Shown here: in pieces, positions 1 through 9,616 of the stretch
Layout of the letters: every line of letters starts with the position of its first letter
Position numbering within the stretch: position 1 is the first letter of the stretch
Assembly (NCBI RefSeq): GCF_014201115.1
Contig: NZ_JACHDO010000001.1
Location: 4,774,001 to 4,838,000, forward strand
DNA: 64,000 nt
Reading direction: 5' to 3'
From: Nocardiopsis metallicus
GTDB taxonomy: Bacteria; Actinomycetota; Actinomycetes; Streptosporangiales; Streptosporangiaceae
Notes under the pieces: generated by a model
The model's database searches: none
What the model was told of the DNA's origin: nothing
The model's input: the letters and a program-made list of their open reading frames with translations, nothing else
Position numbers and translations under genes: made by a program

Positions 1-721
1 AGAGCCACTCCCGGATGCTCTTGGGATTGCAGCGCCGCAGCCACAGCAGGGAGCGGACCCGGGAGAAGCGGGGCGGGGGCGGGGGCTTGCGTCCGCGCGG
101 CGGCTCAGGCGGGTCGTCCATCCACGCGAACCCGCCGTCGACCAGTCTTTCCAGGAGTTCGTACAGCTCCTTGGTGGTGACGTCGGTGTCCGCGTCCTCG
201 GCGGCCCGTGCTGTGTCCTGGTCCGTCTCCGCGCGGGGCGGTCGCGGCGGTGGCGGGACCGTGGTGTCCGCTGTGCGGGTCCACAAGGACCGGCGCGTCC
301 CCCGGCCTTTGGCGGGAGCGCCACGGCGTCCTCGGGGCACTTCGGCGAACCGGCGTTCTCCGGCATCGGGGGCGCCAGGTGCGTCGCGGGGTTCGGAGGC
401 TTCCGGGGACTCCTCTGCGGACACGCCCTCCGGGAGCAGCCACACCGGGCCCACCGCGCTCGCGCGCACCAGCATGCGCTGGACCGCGGCCCGGTCGGCG
501 CGGCGTTCGGTGACCAGGTCCAGGACCGGCGGGGGCTCGGCGATGTCGCCCCGCTGGAGCTTGCCCTTCCCGGCGGGGCGGCGCCGGGCCACCCTGCGCT
601 CCATCCTGCGGAGCCTGGCGTAGCTGGAGCGCGAGCGGCGTCGGCGCAGGTCCTCGAAGACCCGGAGGAACGCGGGTTTGGCCGTCCGCTCGTCCTGGGC
701 CTCGGGTGTCTGGTCGGACAC
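1..721 (-). CDS. Hypothetical protein, C-terminus beyond the window
   Basis: The frame is open from a GTG at 721 to the left edge, so the C-terminus is missing. I chose this GTG because GGAGGG lies 9 nt upstream; the ATG three codons earlier (730) directly abuts that motif and is a poor start. The visible part has a basic Arg-rich N-terminal third, an acidic/Pro-rich linker, then a short helix-like stretch (ELYELLERLVDGGFAW) followed by Pro/Arg-rich sequence. No signal peptide or membrane segment is seen. I do not recognise the family. It is divergent from serC. Confidence 0.6.
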   Translation of the reverse strand, partial: MSDQTPEAQDERTAKPAFLRVFEDLRRRRSRSSYARLRRMERRVARRRPAGKGKLQRGDIAEPPPVLDLVTERRADRAAVQRMLVRASAVGPVWLLPEGVSAEESPEASEPRDAPGAPDAGERRFAEVPRGRRGAPAKGRGTRRSLWTRTADTTVPPPPRPPRAETDQDTARAAEDADTDVTTKELYELLERLVDGGFAWMDDPPEPPRGRKPPPPPRFSRVRSLLWLRRCNPKSIREWL

Positions 722-2066
<1,345 letters not shown>

Positions 2067-2190
2067 GCGGGCCCAGCGCAAGGCCGTCCTGAATCGGTCC
2101 GCGGACGTTGGAGAATGGAGGCCGACCCGCCGCGCGTGGGTCGGCCTCCTTCTCCTTCTTCCGATCATCGTTTCCCAGGACGGTTCCACT

Positions 2191-3198
2191 GTGCGCAGGA
2201 ACAAGAAGACCGAACTCCCCATCAAGATCATTTCCCACCGGGGGGCTTCCGGTCACCGGCCCGAGCACACCCTGGCCTCGTACGAGCTGGGCGCCCGCCA
2301 CGGCGGCGACTTCATCGAGATGGACCTGGTCGCCACCAAGGACGGCCAGCTGATCTGCCGCCACGAACAGGAGATCGGCGAGACCACGGACGTGGCCGAC
2401 CGCCCCGAGTTCGCGGACCGGCGCACCACGCGGACCATCGACGGCCGCGAGGTCGAGGGGTTCTACGCCCAGGACTTCACCCTCGCCGAGATCAAGACCC
2501 TGCGCGCCCGTGAGCGGATGGCCGAGGTCCGCCCGGAGAACGCGGTGATGGACGGGACCTACGAGATCCCGACCCTGCGGGAGGTCATCGAGCTCGCCCT
2601 CTCCCTCACCGAGGAGCTGGGCCGCCCGATCGGGATCTACCCCGAGACCAAGCACCCGGCCCACCACGTGGCGCAGGGCCTGGACCTCGAACCCCCGCTG
2701 ATCGCCGCGCTGCGCGAGGCCGGGCTGGTGGGTGAGGAGCCCAAGGTCCCCGTCTTCCTCCAGTCCTTCGAGTCCGAGAGCCTGCGCAAGCTCGCCGAGA
2801 CCGGTCTTCCGCTGGTGTACCTGATGGGCACCGAGGACGAGTGGCTGCACTACACGACCCCGGACGGCCTGGCCGAGGTGGCGGCGTTCGCGCACGCCAT
2901 CGGCCCGCACAAGAGCCTGGTCATCCCCACCAACGAGGACGGCTCCCTGGGCGAGCCCACCGACCTGGTCAAGGACGCCCACGAGGCCGGTCTGGTCGTG
3001 CACCCCTACACGTTCCGCAGCGAGAACCACTTCCTGCCCACCGACCTGCGCTCGGACGGCGACCCCAAGGACTACGGGGGCTTCGCCGCCGAGTACGAGG
3101 CCTTCTTCGACGCGGGCGTGGACGGCGTGTTCTCCGACTTCTCCCGGCACGCCTTCCTGTGCCGCGAGCACTACCTGGACCCGCAGCCCGAGAAGTAG
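2191..3198 (+). CDS. Glycerophosphodiester phosphodiesterase
   Basis: GDPD-family (GlpQ-type) hydrolase that releases glycerol-3-phosphate and an alcohol from deacylated phospholipids. The family metal and catalytic signature is present: HRGASG with His16 and Arg17, then Glu25, then EMDLV with Glu43 and Asp45, and His58. The barrel continues through IGIYPETK, PVFLQSFE, and HPYTFRSEN to a C-terminal GVDGVFSDF strand, as in full-length family members. No signal peptide is evident, so a cytosolic location is likely. It starts at a GTG with AGGA about 10 nt upstream, and ends in front of a convergent terminator. Confidence 0.9.
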   Translation: MRRNKKTELPIKIISHRGASGHRPEHTLASYELGARHGGDFIEMDLVATKDGQLICRHEQEIGETTDVADRPEFADRRTTRTIDGREVEGFYAQDFTLAEIKTLRARERMAEVRPENAVMDGTYEIPTLREVIELALSLTEELGRPIGIYPETKHPAHHVAQGLDLEPPLIAALREAGLVGEEPKVPVFLQSFESESLRKLAETGLPLVYLMGTEDEWLHYTTPDGLAEVAAFAHAIGPHKSLVIPTNEDGSLGEPTDLVKDAHEAGLVVHPYTFRSENHFLPTDLRSDGDPKDYGGFAAEYEAFFDAGVDGVFSDFSRHAFLCREHYLDPQPEK

Positions 3199-3254
3199 GG
3201 GCCGCTCGTCGGCGCGGTCGAGCCGGGGCCAGCGTGCCCGGTGCACTGCCGTTT

Positions 3255-3289
3255 CCAGGGGCTCGTATGACAGCGTGCGAGCCCCCTGG
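3255..3289. terminator. Bidirectional terminator-like hairpin
   Basis: CCAGGGGCTCG pairs with CGAGCCCCCTGG (one extra C) around a 12-nt loop. It lies between the convergent phosphodiesterase gene and the minus-strand membrane operon, so it could serve both. There is no long T-run. Confidence 0.6.
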
Positions 3290-3303
3290 CCCTCCACCCG
3301 TGA

Positions 3304-3822
3304 TCAGAGCCAGAGGAAGAGCACCGCGTAGAGGAAGCTCAGGCTCGACCAGAAGAAGGCGGCCAGTACCACATAGCCGAAGATCCGGTTCTTCCTCAGC
3401 TCCTTCTCCCAGTATGCGACAGCGTGATCATCCAGCAGCTTCTGTTCTTCGTCGACCCTGGCCAGCTCCGCTTCGAAGTTCCGTTGGATCTCCTGCTGCC
3501 TGGCCTGTACCCGCTTCAAGTCACGGCTGGCCCTCTCCGGATCGAGGAAGGTGCCCTCACGGGGGTCGAAGCGACCGTTCTCTCCCAGGGGCCGGACATT
3601 CCGCTCGTGGAAGCCGCTGACGTTCCTGTACTCCTCTTCCAACGCCCGCATGTAGACCTCTGCCTCCCGCATCAGGACCTCGGGACGACGAGCTTGCCGG
3701 ATCCGGTACCCCTGGTGCTTGGATGAGTACTTCTCCATCTGCCACAGAAGCCAGGCGAGGAAAGCCGTGCTCAGGGCGGAGGTGAGCATCATGAACGCTT
3801 CTGCCGCCTGCAGTCCGGGCAT
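3304..3822 (-). CDS. Two-TM coiled-coil membrane protein (operon gene 4)
   Basis: 172-aa protein of unknown function and the last gene of a four-gene minus-strand operon. It has a hydrophobic segment at about residues 9-28, a long charged middle rich in Glu, Arg and Gln (about 45-140) that looks alpha-helical/coiled-coil, and a second hydrophobic segment at the very C-terminus (about 148-170). Both ends would therefore be membrane-embedded with a helical loop between them. Its ATG overlaps the TGA of the preceding (IS-split) gene, which suggests translational coupling. I recognise no family. A role together with the other three genes is inference from the overlaps. Confidence 0.7.
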   Translation of the reverse strand: MPGLQAAEAFMMLTSALSTAFLAWLLWQMEKYSSKHQGYRIRQARRPEVLMREAEVYMRALEEEYRNVSGFHERNVRPLGENGRFDPREGTFLDPERASRDLKRVQARQQEIQRNFEAELARVDEEQKLLDDHAVAYWEKELRKNRIFGYVVLAAFFWSSLSFLYAVLFLWL

Positions 3823-4166
3823 CAGGAGGACCGTCCCTTCCGGCTGCCGAATCTGAAGAACTTCCCCCTGGCCGCGGACGTGCGCTCCTGCTCAGCCAAG
3901 CTCTTTCCAGCAGACCTCTGGGGGACGTCCCCCAGCCGGGGCTGGTGTCCCAGACCCCGTGCGGGTACGACTTGCGCGCCCTCAACACCTGGGCCCCCCT
4001 GGTTTTCCACGCTCCTGGGTTGGTCCTGTGTCCCGTTCACGCCCTCCTTCGCCTCGGAAGCCTCCTCCCCCTCCACCGTGGAGTCCTTCTTGGCAGAACT
4101 CCGGTTGGCAAATTCTTCAGCCTCCTCATGCTGCTGCAGAACGCTTTCGATAAAATTGCCCTCAGT

Positions 4167-5149
4167 GAGGTTTTCTCAGCGAAGATCATTTCCACTGCCT
4201 GTTGAGGACAAGAGCCGCACGGGCGATGTCTCCGATCCGGCTCGGGCTAAGCGTGACGTACTTCAGCGTCCGCCAGCGCTCCTTGAGTTCGGCGGCGGTG
4301 CGCTCACCGAGCGCACGCACGTGCCGCAACAGCGCGTTATACATCCGTGTGTCCACGTGCAGAGCCCCTTCGCCCTGGCCCGTAGGGCGCTTGATGGGGG
4401 TGTGCACGCCGATACCGGCGCCTTGGTAGCCCTTGTCAGCCAGGGTGGGCAGGCCCTCGGCCGCTGCCTTGTACAGGGCGGGCAGGGCGTGGAGGCGGGC
4501 GGCGGTGATGTCGGGGGTGGATCCGGGCTCGACTGCGGAGACCCACAGCGGGGTGCCGTCCGGTGCGGATAGGAACTGGATGTTGCCGCCGAAGGCCTTG
4601 TGTTTTTGGCTGAACCACAGGTCGTTGCCGTTCTCGCGGACGCCCGCGAGGCGGTCGGAGGCGATCAGCGTGCCGTCCAAGACTACGCGCGCTATCCCTT
4701 CGTTGTGGCAATTGGCCAAGACTTCGTGCAGGTCGGGGGCCTGGCCGGCGAGGACGTCGATGCCTTCGTGTAGGTAGCGGTAGCTGGTGGCCTGGGAGAT
4801 TCCGGCGTCACGGGCCAGGCAGTGCACACAGCCGCGCTCACGGAACCAGCGCAGCACCAGCACCGCTTGGCGGAACGGCCCGAGTGCCCGTGAGCCCTTC
4901 GGAGTGGCGATGCTTCGGCGGTGGGCGGCCAGGTGTCGGGCGAGGAACTCGACGATGTGGCGTGGGACGTCGAGGGTGGCAGAATAGGTGACCAACGTGA
5001 AGCCTCTGGTGGTTACGGACATGATCTTGTGGTGAGACCTGTCCTACCAGGGGCTTTACGTCTGCTCGCATCCAGGTGCCACTCGTCCGGCCCGGCGGGG
5101 ATCCGAAAATCACCCTGCTCCGCAGAGATCATTTCGCTGAGAAAACCTC
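4167..5149 (-). mobile_element. IS5-family-like insertion sequence (983 bp)
   Basis: Bounded by 17-bp perfect inverted repeats, GAGGTTTTCTCAGCGAA at 4167-4183 and its complement at 5133-5149. The flanks carry a 3-bp target duplication AGT (4164-4166 and 5150-5152). It contains one DDE transposase gene. The boundaries are confirmed independently, because deleting the element plus one AGT restores the host reading frame. Confidence 0.9.
4186..5022 (-). CDS. IS5-family-like DDE transposase
   Basis: 278-aa transposase filling most of the IS. The N-terminal half has an HTH-like region (GCVHCLARDAGISQATSYRYLHEG). The catalytic core shows LDGTLI (first Asp), ADKGYQG (second Asp) and a C-terminal ELKERWRTLK (Glu), the pattern of the DDE_Tnp_4 group. 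The TGA lies a few bases inside the left terminal repeat. It appears intact, so the element may be recent or still active. Confidence 0.88.
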   Translation of the reverse strand: MSVTTRGFTLVTYSATLDVPRHIVEFLARHLAAHRRSIATPKGSRALGPFRQAVLVLRWFRERGCVHCLARDAGISQATSYRYLHEGIDVLAGQAPDLHEVLANCHNEGIARVVLDGTLIASDRLAGVRENGNDLWFSQKHKAFGGNIQFLSAPDGTPLWVSAVEPGSTPDITAARLHALPALYKAAAEGLPTLADKGYQGAGIGVHTPIKRPTGQGEGALHVDTRMYNALLRHVRALGERTAAELKERWRTLKYVTLSPSRIGDIARAALVLNRQWK

Positions 5150-5664
5150 AGTCAGCACGGGGAGCTCAGCAAAGGCCCGCATCGCCTCGCTTCGATAGCT
5201 TTTATCAAGGCCCCAGTTGTAAACCTTCAAAGATTTTTCTATTACAGACGCATACTCAGGCTCAACCAGACTCTCATCTACCAGATGAAATTTCCCGCCC
5301 TCCCCCCTGGAGAGAACACCAAAATTCATCAGGCCAATAAACCCAGAGGCAATCAAATCCCTATTCGTATCAATTTTTTCAAAACCTTCAAGGACTTCAA
5401 TCTTCGCGCCTTCAATCTCCTCCCCAACAGCGCGATCTTTGATCATTCCACCTCTCCCAACTTCCCACATCTGACTATGATGGTCCCTTCGTTCATAAAT
5501 GTTCTTCTGCGCCTTCTCCCTATCATCCACTTCGATGTGTGCTTTAGCCTGACTCAGGGCAAGATATGCCTGAGCCCACTTGTACGCACCGTTGATGAAA
5601 GTCGCCACGGCTGTTGCACCGATAGCTACAACAAATCCGACCACCAGAGCAGATCCCATGGGCA

Positions 5665-6063
5665 CTACCCACTATCCGATGCAGCACGGTCGGCGGCACT
5701 CCGGGCAGACGCGACCGCGACCTGGTCGTATCTGCGGCGAATCCATTCCATCGCTTCCCCAGAGCGCCCAGCGGAGCGCCCCAGGGATCCAGGGTGGTAA
5801 GGGAACAGAGAGCCATCGGAATCCTCGGTTTCGCGTACTGCCAAATCAAGAACCTGAAGCTGGCCCTGGATCGAACCCCTGACCCGAGAAATATCGCTCT
5901 GCAAAACTTCCAAGCGCCGAATATCTTCAGTCACATCTTTTAAACCCTCATCCCCCCATCCATCTGGATCCAAGCGAACAGCTGTTTTTCTTAGATACAT
6001 CCAAACCAAAAAAAGCAAACAACCGAGCAAGATCAAAGAGACAGAGTAGAAAGCAAGGAACAT
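5665..6063 (-). CDS. Small membrane-anchored helical protein (operon gene 2)
   Basis: 132 aa. The N-terminus is strongly hydrophobic (about residues 3-24, rich in Leu/Phe) and is followed by a charged helical region (about 35-75) and a Ser/Arg/Ala-rich tail. This gives one membrane anchor with a cytosolic helical domain. Its TAG overlaps the GTG start of the next gene by one base. No strong ribosome-binding site is visible. Codon and base composition are clearly less GC-rich than the chromosomal neighbours, which suggests acquired DNA. Function unknown. Confidence 0.65.
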   Translation of the reverse strand: MFLAFYSVSLILLGCLLFLVWMYLRKTAVRLDPDGWGDEGLKDVTEDIRRLEVLQSDISRVRGSIQGQLQVLDLAVRETEDSDGSLFPYHPGSLGRSAGRSGEAMEWIRRRYDQVAVASARSAADRAASDSG

Positions 6064-6162
6064 AAGTCAATCCACATCCACACAGCAAAGGACCGAAACC
6101 ACGCTTGAACACTTTGCCCAGATCAACCGGAAAGGATCGATCCGAGCTCCGCGCCGCCCCCC

Positions 6163-6561
6163 TCACCTCCCCCCCTCTTTCCTTTCCTTTGATTTCTCAT
6201 TTATGGATTTCTCAATCTTCGGGCTGATCTTTTGCATCAACTTGAGAGCGTTCTCCACGGGGCCAAGTGAAACAAGGGTCGCATTCTTGACACCCAGAGC
6301 ATCCTTCGCGACCTCAGCCCTCTCATTCAAAGCAATATCGGCTTCCTTCTTCCGCGCCTCCAGCACATCCTTTTCATGACCGATCCGCCGGGCATCATGC
6401 GATACCTGGGAATTTTCGTGATCATACTCCAGCCTAGCCTTCTCCTTGTTCAGATCGGACTCAGCGATCTTCATCACGACGCCAAAAGCTCCGAGGGCCG
6501 CCGTTATCGACATTGCAACGATTCGAAAAGTTAAGCTGTCCAGCGAGGCGAGAAACTCCAA
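6163..6561 (-). CDS. Membrane-anchored coiled-coil protein (operon gene 1)
   Basis: About 132 aa from a TTG at 6561, chosen because an AGGG/GTAGGG stretch precedes it. The same frame stays open to an ATG at 6633, but that part seems to be junction sequence next to an ISAs1 remnant. It has a hydrophobic segment (IVAMSITAALGAFGVVM) and then a very charged helix (Lys/Glu/Arg/Asp) from about residue 32 to 90 that should form a coiled coil. It ends in a Lys-rich tail. A gap of about 100 nt separates it from the next gene. Lower GC than the chromosome. Function unknown; the start is uncertain, and the original 5' end may have been lost. Confidence 0.55.
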   Translation of the reverse strand: MEFLASLDSLTFRIVAMSITAALGAFGVVMKIAESDLNKEKARLEYDHENSQVSHDARRIGHEKDVLEARKKEADIALNERAEVAKDALGVKNATLVSLGPVENALKLMQKISPKIEKSINEKSKERKEGGR

Positions 6562-6682
6562 CGTCCCTACCCTTTCCCCCACCGAAGGGAACCCAGCCCC
6601 GTGTCCTGCCAAAGCGGACCCTTCGGCTACCATTCGCCCGGAAAGGCGCCTTCGGGCGTAGGAGTCGGGGTGTGGTGTGGGT

Positions 6683-7036
6683 GTTCAGTGTGACCAGGCC
6701 GGCTCGGGCCAACTGAGCGGGGTCCAGGCGGGCGAGGACTTCACGCAAGGTGCGTTCGTCGGGGATGTGGATGCGCCCGGTGAAGGGGCCTAGGGGCGGG
6801 CCCAGGCTGAGCAGGACGTGGCGGGGTGTGTTGTGGGCCCATTCGATGGGGGCGCAGGTGCTGTGGTGCCCGGCGCTGGTCAGGGCGCACACGGCCAGGG
6901 CGAGCAGGCTGGGCAGGCTGTAGCGGCGGCCTCGTGGATCTCGGGGGTCATCGATGGTGGACAGGTGGTCCGTCAGGTCATCGGCCGGACCGGTGGAGAG
7001 AACGCTAAGGGTGAGAGACGATGACACAGCGGGCAT
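6683..7036 (-). pseudogene. ISAs1-family transposase remnant (N-terminal part)
   Basis: From ATG 7036 the frame encodes the typical ISAs1 N-terminal region: a DDPRDPRGRRYSL motif, SLLALAVCAL, then IPDERTLREVLARLD. It resembles the first ~120 residues of the intact ISAs1 transposase at 20.0-21.2 kb. After about 6683 the similarity stops and unrelated sequence leads into the membrane operon. The catalytic domain is absent. No terminal inverted repeat was found. It marks the upstream edge of the low-GC island. Confidence 0.75.
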
Positions 7037-7189
7037 GGCACCTTGCGGATCGTGTTGTCTCGACAACTCCATGATCCACGGGCTCCATGCCCGTTTTCGC
7101 GTGTCTGGACTCGCCCATGCCCGCCTGAGCTACTCGAATCTGGCCTTCGTGCCTTCCCCGGCAGAGCGCGAGAACTCCGGGGCCCTGGG

Positions 7190-8266
7190 TCAGAGGCGGC
7201 GGACCAGGAGGATGATGCCGCCGATCAGGACGGCGGCGACCGCGACGCCACCGAGGATGAGCGGGGTGGCACCCGTGGAGCCGCCCTCGTCGGTGTCCTC
7301 CGCGTCCGAGACCGGGGAGGCCTCGGACGCGTCCCCGCCCGCGTCGGCCTCCGCGTCAGCGGCGATGTCGGGGAGCTGCTCGCCTTCCAGCGGGACCCGC
7401 CAGACCGGGGAGTTCATACCCTCGGTCCCGGCCATCAGCGCCGTGCCGTCCGGGGTGAAGGCCACCGACTCGCCCTGTTCCATCTCCGGCAGGTCGAAGG
7501 AGCCCACCGAGCGGCCCGGAACGCCGTCGGTGGAGTCGTAGAGGGTCACGCCCCAGTAGGTGCGGATGGCGTAGCGGGTGCCGTCCGGGCTGAACGCGGC
7601 GTCCGTGGCGAACAGCGGCGCGGAGTCGACCCGGCTCAGGACGTTCTCGCCGACCGGATCAAGGTTCTCCGGGGCGGCGTACACACTGCCCGCGAACTCC
7701 TTGGACACCACGTACAGGCGCCCGTCACGGGGGTCGATCATCAGACCCTCGGCGTCACGTCCGCCGTCCTCGTAGGTGAAGGTGAGCACCGACGGGTCCA
7801 GGACCATGTCGCTGAGGACCTCGGGTTCGGTGAAGTGGTAGACCCGGATGTTGGGCCAGCTGCCGCCGAAGTTGTCGCCGATGTCACCCACGAACACGGC
7901 CGGTTCGCCTTCGGGCCCCTGGGCGACGCTGATCGCCTCCCAATCCCTCAGTTCCACGTTCAGGGCGACCGTCGCGACCGTCTCGCCCTCCTCGTTCACC
8001 GCGTACACCTCGGCGGCGAAGTCGCCGCTGTCGTTGTGCGTCCACCACACGCCCTCGTGCCGCAGCGAGGGGGCCAGGCCGCTGGATTCCGCGATCCGCT
8101 CGTCCTGGAAGTTGAAGACGATCTCCGACCCCTCGGGCCCCTCGCCCCCGCGCGGGTAGTTGCGTCCCCCCGTACCGTCCTCGGGGTCCATGGGAGCGGC
8201 CGTGGCGGGTACCGCCGGAAGGAGGGCGAACAGGACGGCCGCGGCGAGGGCCAGAGGTCTTCTCAT
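7190..8266 (-). CDS. Secreted, C-terminally anchored beta-propeller-like protein
   Basis: The 358-aa product starts with a Sec signal peptide (MRRPLALAAAVLFALLPAV..ATAAP). It then has repeated strand-like blocks such as SGLAPSLRHEGVWWTHNDSG, DWEAISVA, DAEGLMIDPRDGRLYVVSK and DAAFSPDGTRYAI, which resemble propeller blades. An acidic Ala/Glu/Ser linker leads to a C-terminal hydrophobic segment (VAVAAVLIGGIILLV) ending RRL, so it is probably displayed outside the cell on a membrane anchor. Ligand unknown. The ATG at 8266 fits the signal peptide; an in-frame ATG three codons upstream (8275) is possible. Confidence 0.75.
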   Translation of the reverse strand: MRRPLALAAAVLFALLPAVPATAAPMDPEDGTGGRNYPRGGEGPEGSEIVFNFQDERIAESSGLAPSLRHEGVWWTHNDSGDFAAEVYAVNEEGETVATVALNVELRDWEAISVAQGPEGEPAVFVGDIGDNFGGSWPNIRVYHFTEPEVLSDMVLDPSVLTFTYEDGGRDAEGLMIDPRDGRLYVVSKEFAGSVYAAPENLDPVGENVLSRVDSAPLFATDAAFSPDGTRYAIRTYWGVTLYDSTDGVPGRSVGSFDLPEMEQGESVAFTPDGTALMAGTEGMNSPVWRVPLEGEQLPDIAADAEADAGGDASEASPVSDAEDTDEGGSTGATPLILGGVAVAAVLIGGIILLVRRL

Positions 8267-8358
8267 GTCCGCCATCCTGCCAGGGGTAGCTCCCAAGGGC
8301 TTGCACCCGGGTGCGAGCGGGCACATTCGGCTTACAGAGCGCCGTAAGGAGAGACCCC

Positions 8359-9084
8359 ATGAGGATCGTCGCCTGTCTCAACGGTGATCGCCGTCCGGGT
8401 GCGCACCCCGCCCTGCCCGTGTCCGTCGACCAGCTCGTCACCGACGCCCATGCCGTGGTGGCCGCGGGCGCCACCGCCGTCCACATCCATCCGCGCGACG
8501 CCGGGGGCGCGGAGTCCCTGGAACCGCAGGCGGTGGCGGCGCTGATGGAACGGATGCGCGCGGACGGCCCGGACGTGCCGGTGTCGCTGACCACGTCGCT
8601 GTCGGCGCAGTCCGACCCCTGGCGGCGCTACGACCTGGTGCAGAGATGGGCGTCACCGTCCTTACCCGACTCGGTGTCGGTGAACCTGCACGAGGCGGGT
8701 TCGGTGGACCTGATCCACCTACTGGGTGACCGCCGGGTCGCGGTCGAGGCGGGGGTGTGGACGGTGGACGCCGCCCGCATCCTGGTCGCCACCAAGGTAC
8801 GGGTGGCGGCGGTGCTGGTGGAGCCGACCCAGGTCGCGGTGGATGACGCCCAGCGCAACACGGCGGCGATCATGAGCGTGCTGGACCGGGGCAAGGTCGC
8901 TGTTCCCCGTATGTTGCACGGCGCGGACGCGACGGCCTGGCCGATGCTGTCCCAGGCGCTGGAGGAGGGGCTGGACATCCGGATCGGGCTGGCGGACACC
9001 ATGCGTCTGCCCGACGGCGCGGAGGCGCACGACAACGCGGCGCTCGTGGAGCACGCGGTCGCCCTGGCCTCCGCCTCCGCCTGA
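8359..9084 (+). CDS. BKACE-family (DUF849) 3-keto acid cleavage protein
   Basis: 241-aa TIM-barrel-type protein of the 3-keto-5-aminohexanoate cleavage family, zinc enzymes that cleave beta-keto acids with acetyl-CoA. Visible family features are the N-terminal IVACLNGDR strand, AVHIHPRD (two metal-type His), SVNLHEAG, AVEAGVW and a C-terminal IRIGLADT. The start ATG at 8359 has a strong AAGGAG ribosome-binding site. It is shorter than many family members (about 270-300 aa), and the true keto-acid substrate cannot be read from the sequence. Divergent from the secreted protein gene. Confidence 0.78.
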   Translation: MRIVACLNGDRRPGAHPALPVSVDQLVTDAHAVVAAGATAVHIHPRDAGGAESLEPQAVAALMERMRADGPDVPVSLTTSLSAQSDPWRRYDLVQRWASPSLPDSVSVNLHEAGSVDLIHLLGDRRVAVEAGVWTVDAARILVATKVRVAAVLVEPTQVAVDDAQRNTAAIMSVLDRGKVAVPRMLHGADATAWPMLSQALEEGLDIRIGLADTMRLPDGAEAHDNAALVEHAVALASASA

Positions 9085-9194
9085 GCCGGAACCGGCGTCC
9101 GGGCGCTCCGGAACCACTCGTCCGAAACAACTCGGCTCGCGGGCGCTTCGCGGCACGGGTGAGCCGAAAGGGCGACCATCGCCCTCCAGGGCCG

Positions 9195-9563
9195 CTACGC
9201 CTCGGCGCCGTCTCGGAGGGGGTGGTCCGCCAGGCGGCGTTCGAGGCGCCGCTCGGTGGCGGTGAGCGCGTCGATGCGTTCCCGGACCGCTTGGAGCCGC
9301 TGCTCGTAGAGGGCGACGGCCTCGGCGCACTCGGGTTCGCGGACCAGGTCGAGCTCCAGGCAGGCCCGCAGTTCCTGGATGTCCTCCGAGGTCAGGCCGG
9401 ATTCCAGGAGGAGGCGGATGTTGCGCACCCTCTCCACCGCCTCGGGACCGTACTCACGGTACCCGTTGGCGGCGCGTTCGGAGGTGAGCAGACCGCGCTG
9501 TTCGTAGTACCTCAGGGAGCGCGTGCTGGCCCCCGTGCGTTCGGCGAGTTCCCCGATGCGCAT
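9195..9563 (-). CDS. MerR-family transcriptional regulator
   Basis: 122-aa regulator with an N-terminal winged HTH (MRIGELAERTGASTRSLRYYEQRGLL) and a C-terminal coiled-coil dimerisation helix. No Cys-rich metal site is seen, so it is likely of the drug- or stress-responsive type. The start at 9563 has GGAG 6 nt upstream; an in-frame ATG at 9590 is less well placed. It lies just downstream of the MFS exporter on the same strand and probably controls it, although no operator is obvious. Confidence 0.85.
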   Translation of the reverse strand: MRIGELAERTGASTRSLRYYEQRGLLTSERAANGYREYGPEAVERVRNIRLLLESGLTSEDIQELRACLELDLVREPECAEAVALYEQRLQAVRERIDALTATERRLERRLADHPLRDGAEA

Positions 9564-9616
9564 GTGCGTCTCCGTCCCGGCCGTGGACATCCGTGTCCCA
9601 CCCTACGGATCCCCGC

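Larger units (their letters stand above)
3822..5665 (-). pseudogene. Membrane coiled-coil gene split by IS5-type insertion (operon gene 3)
   Basis: The 5' part (GTG at 5665 down to about 5150) encodes an N-terminal hydrophobic segment (VVGFVVAIGATAVATFI), a helical charged region and a winged-helix-like stretch (LIASGFIGLMNFGVLSRGEGGKFHLV). The element at 4167-5149 then interrupts it, so the surviving product ends TEVFSAK from IS sequence. Removing the IS and one AGT copy joins ...LPVLT to EGNFIESVLQQ exactly in frame and continues to the TGA at 3822, giving an intact 285-aa protein with an acidic, Gly/Arg-rich tail. The start GTG overlaps the TAG of the upstream gene, and the stop overlaps the ATG downstream. 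The insertion therefore breaks a tightly coupled operon. Family not recognised. Confidence 0.8.

Noticed and set aside
5948-6166. Minus-strand frame with hydrophobic Cys-rich product
   Set aside because: It overlaps operon gene 2 in another frame and has no ribosome-binding site or family match; probably a shadow.
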